Shown one piece after another: positions 47,098 to 55,314 of a DNA stretch of 64,000 nt. The position numbers and the translations under genes are program-made. Positions within the stretch are counted from its first letter, which is position 1. The number at the start of each line of letters is the position of its first letter. The stretch comes from a virus. The stretch covers positions 1 through 64,000 of IMG/VR virus record IMGVR_UViG_3300031758_000040. One strand, 5' to 3'. The notes beneath the pieces are model-generated. The model worked only from the letters and a program-made list of their open reading frames with translations. It was not told the DNA's origin and did no database searches.

Positions 47098-47565
47098 ATG
47101 AAGCACATAGTATCATATTCATTATTTGAGAACAGATCGAAGGTTTCAATGGTCTGGATACACGGTCTACCTGGTTCGGGTAAGAGTCATCTCATACGTG
47201 AGATCATTAGTGATAGCGATCTTGAGTGGAGAGTCTTCGACGATTCTGCTAGCGTTGAAGAGATAGTATCAGCCTTGCAGAGTGGAGAGCACGTGATCTT
47301 GGCCTCTCCCTACTTTGAGGATTATACTCTTATCGGTCTAGGGGAGAAGCTTAGGCAGGGTCTAGCTGAGTTGGAAGGAGTCGATTTAAGAGAGATCTGG
47401 TTTAGCAATGATCCGGAACAGTGCATAGAGAACGTGCTCTCCAGGAAGGGTCACAGCATTGACGCTAGGTCCATCGTGCATGAGCTGCCCCATTTTTCTA
47501 AACGTTATAGGATACCCGATGGAGTTGAAAACGTGCCAGTATGGAGACCTGATAAATATAACTAA
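47098..47565 (+). CDS. Tagged P-loop ATPase/kinase
   Basis: After the tag MKHIVSYSLFENRSK comes a P-loop domain: strand MVWIHGLPGSGKSHLI with Walker A GLPGSGKS, then HVILASPYFED as a likely Walker B strand and a C-terminal RKGHS segment. At 155 residues it is close to small nucleoside or RNA-end kinases, but the acceptor cannot be inferred. Late promoter and tag suggest it is packaged. Confidence 0.82.
   Translation: MKHIVSYSLFENRSKVSMVWIHGLPGSGKSHLIREIISDSDLEWRVFDDSASVEEIVSALQSGEHVILASPYFEDYTLIGLGEKLRQGLAELEGVDLREIWFSNDPEQCIENVLSRKGHSIDARSIVHELPHFSKRYRIPDGVENVPVWRPDKYN
47551..47559 (+). promoter_or_regulatory. Late promoter GATAAATAT
   Basis: Inside the 3' end of the kinase-like gene, 20 bases before 47580; the following AACTAAAGAACTA is shared with the previous promoter. 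Confidence 0.55.
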
Positions 47566-47579
47566 AGAACTAGCGTGGC

Positions 47580-48155
47580 ATGAAGTATATCAAATCATCT
47601 AGAGTATGGGAGAGCGAGGACTCTCAACAGAGCGGAGAAAAGACCGAACGTCACCTTAATCGACTGTTAGGGCTCGGGCTAATTAGCCAGCAAGAGTTTG
47701 AAAAGGGGATCAAGGAGATTGACCTACAGGGTTGGGCCGACGAGTTTTATTCTCAGCTTGAGGCTCTGTGTAATTCCGAGCCCGATAAGTATCTTGGGGT
47801 GAAGAAGACGAGATATGCTAGCTTTGAGGCCGCTGAGCTGACTGTTGCGCCGGGTCTTCTAGACCTGCCTGAAACTCACTATAACGACTGGTCGTATCAG
47901 GTCGTTGATGATGAGCCTGCTCTGATAGTCATTGGACTTGGTGTGGAGAGCACGGTCGAGATCAGGGCGCTATATGCGAATCATGAGGACGCGGCTTATG
48001 ACGATGATGACGATGGCTACTTTGATTATGACGGCACGTGGATCTATAACGGCGAGATCAACATATTCACTGTCGACGACCTGGTACAGGTGCTCAAGTC
48101 ATTTGATTCAGAGGTGGCCCTGGGCGACGAGGAAGGTGATTGGTACCGCGATTGA
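47580..48155 (+). CDS. Tagged cargo protein, LGLI family
   Basis: Tag MKYIKSSRVWESEDS, then RHLNRLLGLGLISQQEF, the module shared with 15414 and 19188. The C-terminal half is very acidic (a run of six D near residue 140). Function unknown. Confidence 0.78.
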   Translation: MKYIKSSRVWESEDSQQSGEKTERHLNRLLGLGLISQQEFEKGIKEIDLQGWADEFYSQLEALCNSEPDKYLGVKKTRYASFEAAELTVAPGLLDLPETHYNDWSYQVVDDEPALIVIGLGVESTVEIRALYANHEDAAYDDDDDGYFDYDGTWIYNGEINIFTVDDLVQVLKSFDSEVALGDEEGDWYRD

Positions 48156-48191
48156 TCGGGTGCTGGACTCCGTAGTAGAACAGCGTTAGTA

Positions 48192-48200
48192 GATAAATAA
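48192..48200 (+). promoter_or_regulatory. Late promoter GATAAATAA
   Basis: 19 bases before the gene at 48220; an ACTCCGTAG copy lies 16 bases upstream. Confidence 0.6.
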
Positions 48201-48219
48201 AGAAAAATAGAAGAGAGTC

Positions 48220-48684
48220 ATGAAGAAGCATATCAAGACGTTTGAATCCTTTTCGCAATCTAGGTTGGACGAGAGCTGGTTCGGTTGGAAAAAAAGCAGA
48301 CAGCAGGAGCCGGAAAAACCGTCGAGCGCATATCTGTGGTACCTCAAACGCCTGGATTCACCGACTAAAGAAGACTTTTTAAAGGTCGATATTTCACAGT
48401 ACAGTGAGGATGAGATCCTGGACGCGTTTAAGGATGCGTGGTATGCCGGTAAAGTAGAAGGAACTAGGGAAAACCTACTTGAGCTATTGGAGACTGAGCC
48501 CTACTCTAATCTAACCGGTTTTGTTCAAGGAGCCAATGATTTCGTTGAAAACTATTTTAGAGAGGTTAAAGCGGATTGGGAGAGAATGCCAAAAATGCGC
48601 TCTTCAGGCTCAAGAAGCCAGTCTCTAGACACTAGCGGCGGCTATAGCAGCAGCGGCATATCAAGGTTTAGCGGTTCTTTTTAA
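48220..48684 (+). CDS. Tagged cargo protein, 154 aa
   Basis: MKKHIKTFESFSQSRLDES is a long form of the tag. The central part is helical and acidic; the last 35 residues are serine/glycine-rich and probably disordered. Confidence 0.75.
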   Translation: MKKHIKTFESFSQSRLDESWFGWKKSRQQEPEKPSSAYLWYLKRLDSPTKEDFLKVDISQYSEDEILDAFKDAWYAGKVEGTRENLLELLETEPYSNLTGFVQGANDFVENYFREVKADWERMPKMRSSGSRSQSLDTSGGYSSSGISRFSGSF

Positions 48685-48768
48685 AGGGTTTGGGTCTCTG
48701 TCGCCTACCAATCTTTTCTTTTATCTTTATCTCTAGTTATTTAGTATTAGTAGCTGGACTCCGTAGTA

Positions 48769-48777
48769 GATAAATAA
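48769..48777 (+). promoter_or_regulatory. Late promoter GATAAATAA
   Basis: Directly after ACTCCGTAGTA, 18 bases before 48796. Confidence 0.6.
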
Positions 48778-48795
48778 AAAAAATAAAGAACCATC

Positions 48796-49170
48796 ATGAA
48801 GAATTACGTAAAAGGATTTGAAAATCACCTGAACGAGAGTCGAATCAACGAGACATATAAGGACCTATTACATTCAATGGAAGTCTTTCAGGAACCACTA
48901 AACGATCTTTCTGCTCTAGTAGATCACCTAAGAGCTCTAAGGATTGAGGGAGTCGACTCTAGATATATCAATGAGAACTATGCTGAGCCTGCAAACCAGC
49001 TCTTATTGGAATTGGACAGACTAAAGAGGAGTTTTATGGATGATGAAAGCCTGTGGCAGAGAAAGGGTAGATTCAGAGAGGACTCTGAAAGAAGAACAGA
49101 GGAGATGTGGAAGCGCATGGCTGACGTCCAGGCTGAGAACGAGCGCAGATATAGAGGGGAAAGATATTAA
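48796..49170 (+). CDS. Tagged cargo protein, 124 aa
   Basis: MKNYVKGFENHLNESRINE carries two successive cut-type sites (LNE, INE). The body is helical; the last 40 residues are rich in Arg and Glu. Confidence 0.76.
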   Translation: MKNYVKGFENHLNESRINETYKDLLHSMEVFQEPLNDLSALVDHLRALRIEGVDSRYINENYAEPANQLLLELDRLKRSFMDDESLWQRKGRFREDSERRTEEMWKRMADVQAENERRYRGERY

Positions 49171-49283
49171 TAAGAGTTTGATCTCAACCTCGACGTCTGA
49201 ATGGGTTCGATGCGGCCAAGGAGTGGTCCTTGCCTGGAGCCCAAAGTCTGCTGTGTACTTTTGCATGGCGGTGATGTTCTAAT

Positions 49284-49718
49284 TTAGAAAGGTTCTCCGT
49301 GTTTCCACTTCTTCCAGTTATCGAAGTCCTTGAGCAGCTCGTCCCTTTCCCGTTCCATCCGTTTGGCCTTTTCGTAGATCTCGATCCGGGTGAAGTGCCA
49401 GGTCTGGGGATCCAGTATCTCATTGAGCTTCTTGAGTTCCTCAATGAACCACTCCACTGGGCTGAGTTCCTGATAGATTCCGGACGCCTCGTCCTCCCGC
49501 ATCATCCTGATCATTGCCTCTTCCCTCTCATCGTACTCGACAGCGTCGGGAAAGAAGTAACCTGAGTGGATCGCGTCGCCGGTGAGAGGTTCCTCTGCCT
49601 GCCAGTGGTAGACCTCGTTCTCCTCGTCTATCTCAGTGATCGTCACCCACGTGAGGTCGTAGTTCTCTCGATCGAACTCATTGGCTCGCAGCCTGTCTCC
49701 CACTCTAAACTTATTCAT
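49284..49718 (-). CDS. Hypothetical late protein, 144 aa
   Basis: An N-terminal barrel-like region (FRVGDRLRANEFD, WVTITEIDEENEVYHW) followed by a long charged helix. No tag. Unknown function. The 113 bases to the convergent 48796 gene show nothing notable. Confidence 0.68.
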   Translation of the reverse strand: MNKFRVGDRLRANEFDRENYDLTWVTITEIDEENEVYHWQAEEPLTGDAIHSGYFFPDAVEYDEREEAMIRMMREDEASGIYQELSPVEWFIEELKKLNEILDPQTWHFTRIEIYEKAKRMERERDELLKDFDNWKKWKHGEPF

Positions 49719-49725
49719 CTCTTCG

Positions 49726-49733
49726 TATTTATA
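49726..49733 (-). promoter_or_regulatory. Late promoter (leftward)
   Basis: Reads TATAAATA on the minus strand, seven bases before the start at 49718. Confidence 0.5.
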
Positions 49734-49883
49734 GGGTTAAAAATAATGCAATAATAAGCCAGCCCCAACCCTCCATTCCTTGGGAGGCAAGGTGGACTAT
49801 TCCGACAATAAGCGAAAATTGAACCAATAATCGGTAAATATTTTGATTTTTCATGTAGCTATTATACTAAAGATCTCCGAAAA

Positions 49884-49892
49884 GATAAATAA
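49884..49892 (+). promoter_or_regulatory. Late promoter GATAAATAA
   Basis: 19 bases before the MSFINWG start at 49912. Confidence 0.6.
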
Positions 49893-49911
49893 AACAAATA
49901 AACTTGATACC

Positions 49912-51564
49912 ATGTCATTCATCAATTGGGGAGGTGAATCGCCGGAGCAGAGAGCTCTTCGTGCAAAATTTGAGCAAGATGCCCTGTTAGAGCAGGCAGC
50001 TAGGCTAAGTCAGGCAAGAAACCGTGGAACAAATACCATGTTTGGCGGGGCCGCCGGCGGAGGGAGTGTGCCGCCAACCGGCTTACAATTTGTAGTAAAT
50101 ACAACACAAGAACTTGACTTTAGAATTGAATTTACTTCTACAAATGAACCAATCGAATTTACTATTGATTGGGGCGACGGTAATACATATGAAGGTTCAG
50201 GCTCTGGAGGATTCTATTCAGAAGAACATACATATGATGAAGGTGGAGAGTACACAGTTAAAGTTACATTTGATGATCCTCTTAAAGTATTACAGTTGGA
50301 TTTTCCAGGTTGGGATGATAATTATTCATCTTTAGTATCAATAACTGGTTTACAAACCCTTGCCAATTTACAAGAATTTAGAGCAGACTACAATTCATTA
50401 GTAAGCGTAGATTTTTCAGGAATGACTAATCTTACATATATTGATATTAGTGATTGTGATGATCTTGATACAGAGGCGCCATCATTAACAAGTGTTAATG
50501 TTTCAGGTTGTACTTCATTAGAATTTCTTTATCTTGATGACAGTGATTTTTCTGCTGGAACTCCAGATTTGACTGGTTTAAATGACCTTCAGTATATAGA
50601 TTTTGATGATTGCAATATTACTAGTATTGACTTATCAATGTTGCCTTCTTTACGAGGGTTTGATCTAAGTAATAACGATGATATCACAAATGTAATTATA
50701 TCAAATACCCAGCCTCTTGGTGATGGTGAATCTGTGGATGTGGATGATGGGGCTCTAACGGAAGAAGCTGTAGATAACATCTTAGTTGCTTTAAGTACTA
50801 ACGGGGTATCGAATGGATATGTTGATTTATCTGGAGTTACTAATGCTGCGCCGAGTGAAATTGGTCTTGCGGCCAAAGAAGTTCTAGAAGGAAATGGGTG
50901 GACGGTAGACGTTAATATTCTGGTGTCGGACCTTAGTATTCCAGCAAGCATAGACTTCGATATCACGGGTGATTTTACGATCGAGATGTTTGTTAATTTT
51001 AATCAACTAGACGTCTTCGGCACCTCCCCTCGTCCGTATAGTTTTGGTGCCTTTCCGACTGCTGCCAATGCTATATCTTTTCAAACTAATCAAATCATTT
51101 TCTGGGCAAACGGTGATCAGAGGTCGGTTGGGTCATTTACACCTACACTAGGACAATGGTATCATATATGCGCAATGAGAACAAGTGGTAATATTGATCT
51201 CTTTATCGATGGTATAAATGTTGCATCAAATCCGTACCCCGACCCAATACCGAGTCAAGGCTTGCCTTTAGCAATAGGATACGGTAACGAGCCTAATTCT
51301 TCGCTCGACGGATTCATAAGTAACTTTAGATGGTCAGACACCGCGCAGTATTCAACAGCTGGATTCACGTCACCTGCTGCACCATTCACCGTCCCAACTT
51401 TACCGACTGTTAAACTTCTATTGTTTCAAGGAACAACAGAAAGCGCTCTATTGAATGACAACAGCGGAAATGGTAACTCCGCATCAGGAACGCAGGGATT
51501 CGCTTATAGCACAAACGATCCATTTAGCTCAGCTCAAGGATCTTTACAAGTAGGAACAGTTTAA
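49912..51564 (+). CDS. MSFINWG-family protein with PKD, LRR and LamG-like domains
   Basis: 550 residues. The 45-residue MSFINWG anchor is followed by a glycine hinge, a PKD-like segment (FTIDWGDGNTY..HTYDEGGEYTVKV, about 65-125), leucine-rich repeats (about 135-285, such as LTYIDISDCDDL) and a concanavalin/LamG-like domain (about 345-510, with FTIEMFVNF and GQWYHICAMR). All are surface-binding modules, so a receptor-binding or decoration protein is likely. Bases 50090-50870 are noticeably more AT-rich than the ends, pointing to an acquired middle section. Start fixed by homology to the two relatives. Confidence 0.85.
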   Translation: MSFINWGGESPEQRALRAKFEQDALLEQAARLSQARNRGTNTMFGGAAGGGSVPPTGLQFVVNTTQELDFRIEFTSTNEPIEFTIDWGDGNTYEGSGSGGFYSEEHTYDEGGEYTVKVTFDDPLKVLQLDFPGWDDNYSSLVSITGLQTLANLQEFRADYNSLVSVDFSGMTNLTYIDISDCDDLDTEAPSLTSVNVSGCTSLEFLYLDDSDFSAGTPDLTGLNDLQYIDFDDCNITSIDLSMLPSLRGFDLSNNDDITNVIISNTQPLGDGESVDVDDGALTEEAVDNILVALSTNGVSNGYVDLSGVTNAAPSEIGLAAKEVLEGNGWTVDVNILVSDLSIPASIDFDITGDFTIEMFVNFNQLDVFGTSPRPYSFGAFPTAANAISFQTNQIIFWANGDQRSVGSFTPTLGQWYHICAMRTSGNIDLFIDGINVASNPYPDPIPSQGLPLAIGYGNEPNSSLDGFISNFRWSDTAQYSTAGFTSPAAPFTVPTLPTVKLLLFQGTTESALLNDNSGNGNSASGTQGFAYSTNDPFSSAQGSLQVGTV

Positions 51565-51567
51565 AAT

Positions 51568-52293
51568 CTAGTCGTTCCTAAGTATAGGAATCACCACCTC
51601 TTCCACGAATTCCTGCATGTCCTTGGTGCAGATCGTATCTAGTGTGTCTCGACTTGAGTGACAGTTCCAGAGCATGCTAAAGTCTAGCTCTCCATCAACT
51701 ATAGGCAAGGGATTGATCACAACTGAGTCGATGCCGTTTCTCCTAAAGATGACCGAGTCGTTGAAAGGGGTTGACTCTATCTGACACTCAAACATTCCAC
51801 CGATACGATCGCTCAGCGGACCTGGATAGTTGCCGATAAAAAAGTTCTTGCCACCTCGGCCAGTAAGTTCTAAGTTCAGCACCCACTCGATCTCTCCGAA
51901 CTCGCCAGCCTTGATCTGTTCAGAACATCGTTGGGATCCCAAGCCGCCCACCTCCTCACCGTCTAGGAGGACTACGTGAACCTCAGGTAGTTTCTTCTTT
52001 ATCGCGATTGCATTGATCACTGAGGCCGAGTTGTCGTTGGCGTTATCGATGTTGGGATTCACGATGTCATGGTGAGCGGTCACCATTCTTGAACTGGAAC
52101 CCCTAAGTATGATGTTATAGCATTGAGCGCTATTGACTTTAAACTTGTCTAACTCATAAGGAATCCCCTCCTTGTCCAAGAGGTCAAGGATGAACTTTAC
52201 CCTTGGTGTGGGCTCGTCACCATTCATAAATACCGTGCCCAGGTTTCTGACCTTGCAGAAGTCGTAAATGCTCTCGTAAATGCTATCTTTCAT
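51568..52293 (-). CDS. M28-family zinc aminopeptidase-like protein
   Basis: 241 residues with the M28 metal ligands in order: H75 in VTAHHD, D87 in NANDNSAS, E113-E114 in LDGEEVGGLGSQ, E142 in LNLELTG, and H212 in CHSSRDTLDT. These enzymes remove N-terminal amino acids or dipeptides. No signal peptide and no tag, so it acts in the infected cell. It is unusual for a phage. It has its own upstream element (GTACAATAGT) shared with the 55275 gene. Confidence 0.88.
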   Translation of the reverse strand: MKDSIYESIYDFCKVRNLGTVFMNGDEPTPRVKFILDLLDKEGIPYELDKFKVNSAQCYNIILRGSSSRMVTAHHDIVNPNIDNANDNSASVINAIAIKKKLPEVHVVLLDGEEVGGLGSQRCSEQIKAGEFGEIEWVLNLELTGRGGKNFFIGNYPGPLSDRIGGMFECQIESTPFNDSVIFRRNGIDSVVINPLPIVDGELDFSMLWNCHSSRDTLDTICTKDMQEFVEEVVIPILRND

Positions 52294-52321
52294 CTTATCA
52301 CTATTGTACTAAAATCCTGTA

Positions 52322-52330
52322 GATAAATAA
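52322..52330 (+). promoter_or_regulatory. Late promoter GATAAATAA
   Basis: 18 bases before the gene at 52349, in the divergent gap with the peptidase. Confidence 0.6.
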
Positions 52331-52348
52331 AATAAAATCTCACAATCC

Positions 52349-52948
52349 ATGACCTTTGAACTACTCCAATCTCTTGTTAATTCTCCATATGGATTTTCTC
52401 CAACATATCGTACTTTTACAACTAGAAGAGATCCGCGAGCATGGTCACTAAACATTGAGTCCTTGCTCTTGGAAAGCCTACAAGAGGCATACTCTGAGAC
52501 TTTCATCGATTCACCTGAGTTAGCTTTTTCGCCAGGAAGCGAGACTCTTGCTGAAGCATATTTTCCAATAGGCCGTCGAGTCCCAGCAGGTGAAAGATTC
52601 TTTGCAGTGGGTAGAAAAAGAGTGATCTCGAGCCTAGGAAGAAGGGTCAATCTTCTCTTCGATAACAGCACTTATGATGGAGGAATAGGTGAGCCACGCG
52701 GACCACGTTTTTATGCTTTAGATCAGGATACATCCTCCATATTAGAAGATAGGGCAGTCGCTATTGATTCAGCATATGTTAGAAGAGTCGGGCTTCAAGA
52801 AATCGTTACTTATAGTGAAAGAGACTATCAGGTCTTGACCGTAAGCTTTGTGCCTCAAGTGAATTATACAGCAACCGTCGCAATATTAGTAGATGAGCTC
52901 GCGGATGGGATAGCTCAGCTTGTTTCAGGAGGAAACCGTTTTGCATAA
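52349..52948 (+). CDS. Hypothetical late virion-type protein, 199 aa
   Basis: Arg- and aromatic-rich, strand-dominated protein without tag (YRTFTTRRDPRAWSLN, GEPRGPRFYALD). Promoter and composition suggest a structural component; no family recognised. Confidence 0.7.
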   Translation: MTFELLQSLVNSPYGFSPTYRTFTTRRDPRAWSLNIESLLLESLQEAYSETFIDSPELAFSPGSETLAEAYFPIGRRVPAGERFFAVGRKRVISSLGRRVNLLFDNSTYDGGIGEPRGPRFYALDQDTSSILEDRAVAIDSAYVRRVGLQEIVTYSERDYQVLTVSFVPQVNYTATVAILVDELADGIAQLVSGGNRFA

Positions 52949-52959
52949 ATAAACTAACG

Positions 52960-53106
52960 TCACTTCATCAAGAGCATTGCGATCGCGATACCACAAAAGA
53001 TCCCAATTATTGTCCCTCTTAAAAAGATCTTCCAGTATTTCTCATTCTCAATTATCTCAAGAGAAAAAAGATTATTCTTCTTTTTGTCGTTTAGTGACTC
53101 TTTCAT
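52960..53106 (-). CDS. Small membrane protein, 48 aa
   Basis: Start taken at 53106 (MKESLNDKKKNN), overlapping the upstream stop by four bases. A single C-terminal helix GTIIGIFCGIAIAMLL anchors it. Confidence 0.62.
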   Translation of the reverse strand: MKESLNDKKKNNLFSLEIIENEKYWKIFLRGTIIGIFCGIAIAMLLMK

Positions 53107-53513
53107 TTGTCTATTTTGTTTGTGATTAACGTGGGATTTCCCGTTCTTTGCAAGTACCACTCCTTTTCCAGAGCACTTAGGCTTTCCCAAGAGTATTCAG
53201 GCTCTTCTAGCATCTCATCCTCAGTTTCATAGTAGGGCTCGTTCTTGTGACCGAGCCTCTCTATCACGATTGACGGGCAGTTCTTAGAGAATCCCCAGCA
53301 AAATTCCTTGAAGATATTAGCTATTACTCGATAATCGACACCATATCCCTCAGCTATCCTGGAGATCCTGGTGCCCCTCATGATCTTTGCTCTAATGTGC
53401 AGTATCTCTCGAACGGTAAAGACTCGTCTAGTGTGCTCTAAATACTTTCCCATGACCTGATAGTCTTGACTCTTCTTTACTCTAGATCCATCCGATTGGC
53501 GTTCCTTGTCCAT
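53103..53513 (-). CDS. HTH-containing protein, 136 aa
   Basis: Residues about 33-75 (FTVREILHIRAKIMRGTRISRIAEGYGVDYRVIANIFKEFCW) read as a resolvase-type helix-turn-helix. The N-terminal end overlaps its neighbour by 37 bases; an ATG at 53453 would avoid this. Possible phage transcription regulator. Confidence 0.68.
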   Translation of the reverse strand: MDKERQSDGSRVKKSQDYQVMGKYLEHTRRVFTVREILHIRAKIMRGTRISRIAEGYGVDYRVIANIFKEFCWGFSKNCPSIVIERLGHKNEPYYETEDEMLEEPEYSWESLSALEKEWYLQRTGNPTLITNKIDK

Positions 53514-53776
53514 TCCTCCTTTAGTTTTTCTATTAGTTCTTCAAAGCTATCGCTCACCCACTCTGCTTCCACTGAGTCTCCCCAGTCATCGCCCTTTGGA
53601 GTCTTTACCCAGTAGTCGATGCTGATGTCATTCGTCTTATCGTCCTGGTATATGGTGACTGACCGCACTATTGCAGGATAGACTGCGCAATGATCTGTGT
53701 CTCCATTGGACGCTCTATATCTAGATATCGCCCACACCTGTGAACCCACCGCATATACCTCGTATTTAGTCTTCAT
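53477..53776 (-). CDS. Hypothetical protein, 99 aa
   Basis: Strand-rich small protein (YEVYAVGSQVWAISRYR) with a helical C terminus. Overlaps the upstream gene by 11 bases. Confidence 0.65.
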   Translation of the reverse strand: MKTKYEVYAVGSQVWAISRYRASNGDTDHCAVYPAIVRSVTIYQDDKTNDISIDYWVKTPKGDDWGDSVEAEWVSDSFEELIEKLKEEWTRNANRMDLE

Positions 53777-54062
53777 CTCTTTCTTTTGGGTGCACTCCGT
53801 TCCACCATTCGTACTCTGAGTTCTTTGTCCTGAACCTAAGGTAGTCCACTTGTTCTGTTCTGATCTCTTCCAAGATCTCCTCGACCTGAGTCGTGATCCA
53901 GATATCGTTGGATCTAATGGGTCCGACTAGGATTGACTTGCCGACCTCAGGCTCATGACCGTGAATCTTTCCGATCTCTGACTCCTCGTCCCACGCAATA
54001 GCCTCGCTTCTTAAACCTGACCAACTGCGCCTGTCTGATATTCTACGTAGATGAAACGGCAT
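53766..54062 (-). CDS. Hypothetical protein, 98 aa
   Basis: Mixed fold, basic N terminus and tryptophan-rich end. Overlaps both neighbours slightly. Unknown. Confidence 0.64.
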   Translation of the reverse strand: MPFHLRRISDRRSWSGLRSEAIAWDEESEIGKIHGHEPEVGKSILVGPIRSNDIWITTQVEEILEEIRTEQVDYLRFRTKNSEYEWWNGVHPKERDED

Positions 54063-54645
54063 CCTTATCTGATTTTTTTAGTCTGATCAACCTGCATATA
54101 TCGGCTCTCATCTTTTTTTCAAGATAAGGCCTATTTGAGCTTCCCTTTGGATGCACAGGATACCACTTTGTTGTCTTGCCCGGCATGAAGCTTGTCTCAA
54201 ATATATTCTCCTCTTTAAATAAGATTCTTTCAATTATCCAATCACTGATGAATTCAGAGATTTCCCTTTCGAGTTCAGGATTCTTTTTGAGTGCAGGTCT
54301 CTTTCTCCTCTTACGACACCACCACTCAGCGAAAGCTGAGATTCCTTCAAATGCGTTCTCAAGCCTATCCTGCTTGAAATCAGCATCAACTATAAAGTTT
54401 TCCGGAAATGATGCATCTCTTCTGTAGATCTGACATGAGTACTTATCGAGATACACTCTAAATCCAAGTTCTTCGATCTTATCGACAACTGGCATGAGCC
54501 AGTCCCAAGAGGAGTGATACTGAGCTTCCTCAATCTTATACTCCTTGTTCTTACGAATGTAATACGAAGGCTCTAGTCCAGTATCATAGAAATCTTTCAT
54601 GAATACTGCAATGTGATGATTGCCCTTACGAATGTATTCTTCCAT
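54043..54645 (-). CDS. Hypothetical protein, 200 aa
   Basis: Basic protein with several aromatic and KRRKRP-type stretches. No family recognised. Confidence 0.7.
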   Translation of the reverse strand: MEEYIRKGNHHIAVFMKDFYDTGLEPSYYIRKNKEYKIEEAQYHSSWDWLMPVVDKIEELGFRVYLDKYSCQIYRRDASFPENFIVDADFKQDRLENAFEGISAFAEWWCRKRRKRPALKKNPELEREISEFISDWIIERILFKEENIFETSFMPGKTTKWYPVHPKGSSNRPYLEKKMRADICRLIRLKKSDKDAVSST

Positions 54646-54669
54646 GTTATTTTTACTATTAGTCAGTGA

Positions 54670-55275
54670 TTAGTTTTGATCTAGAGAATCCGGATAGTAG
54701 AGAAGAGTTGGATTCTTTTTCTGTATGTCTATGTCAGGGAACTTCTCCTTGAAGGATTTTGCATCAAACTTTGCAGTGATCAGGTGATATCCGTTCTTCG
54801 TGGGAACAACTACTTCGCACTTAGGTCCAGCTGGATCCAAGCGATTGATGACCTTTGCGAGCTCGTTAACTGCATGGTAGTCGTGAGTGTCGATATCGAC
54901 GATCCATCTCTTTTCTTGAGTCTTGATCTGACCGACTACTGAGTCAAAGAGACCCTTCTGGTTTTGAACACCGTCTCTTATCCTTTCAGCAAGTGAGACC
55001 ATCATGTTCAAGGAAACGTCCCGATGATTCTGTTTCTGCACATGGATGTAGGCTCTGGCCCTGAATACTTCACAGAGTTGCTTGATCTCGTCCCACCTTC
55101 TCTCCAGGTGATCCATGCTCTCAATGCAATAAGTTTTAATGGTTCGCACCGACTGGTGATTGTCTCGTTCCCCTTCAGGCTGATCCTTCTTTCTTTTAAA
55201 CACATAGAGCATGTAAAAGTCTCCAGGTTCAGAGAATTTTAAGAGAGGCTTAATGGTTTCTAAATTGTCTATCAT
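54670..55275 (-). CDS. Possible primase/PrimPol-like protein, 201 aa
   Basis: The segment RWIVDIDTHD (about 118-127) and the later VPTKNGYHLI (about 153-162) recall archaeo-eukaryotic primase motifs with an acidic D-x-D pair and a G-Y-H motif. A third acidic motif is not clear. The assignment is tentative. First gene of the leftward 52960-55275 cluster. Confidence 0.55.
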   Translation of the reverse strand: MIDNLETIKPLLKFSEPGDFYMLYVFKRKKDQPEGERDNHQSVRTIKTYCIESMDHLERRWDEIKQLCEVFRARAYIHVQKQNHRDVSLNMMVSLAERIRDGVQNQKGLFDSVVGQIKTQEKRWIVDIDTHDYHAVNELAKVINRLDPAGPKCEVVVPTKNGYHLITAKFDAKSFKEKFPDIDIQKKNPTLLYYPDSLDQN

Positions 55276-55300
55276 AGTACTATTGTACTTAAAAATAAAA

Positions 55301-55309
55301 GATAAATAA
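55301..55309 (+). promoter_or_regulatory. Late promoter GATAAATAA
   Basis: Only five bases before the gene at 55315, so that message is predicted to be leaderless or nearly so. Confidence 0.5.
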
Positions 55310-55314
55310 AGTAT

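Larger units (their letters stand above)
23965..48766 (+). repeat. Dispersed 9-mer ACTCCGTAG, 18 copies, one orientation
   Basis: Exact copies start at 23965, 26568, 27450, 29214, 29771, 31268, 33619, 37287, 40476, 42163, 42996, 43833, 45202, 46495, 46821, 47059, 48167 and 48758. Most lie between terminator and promoter, but 37287 ends a small gene, 42996 and 43833 lie in the ATPase gene and 46495 in the leftward recombinase gene. I saw no copy on the other strand. Copies up to 45.2 kb are mostly preceded by TTT, later ones by GG. Confidence 0.85.
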
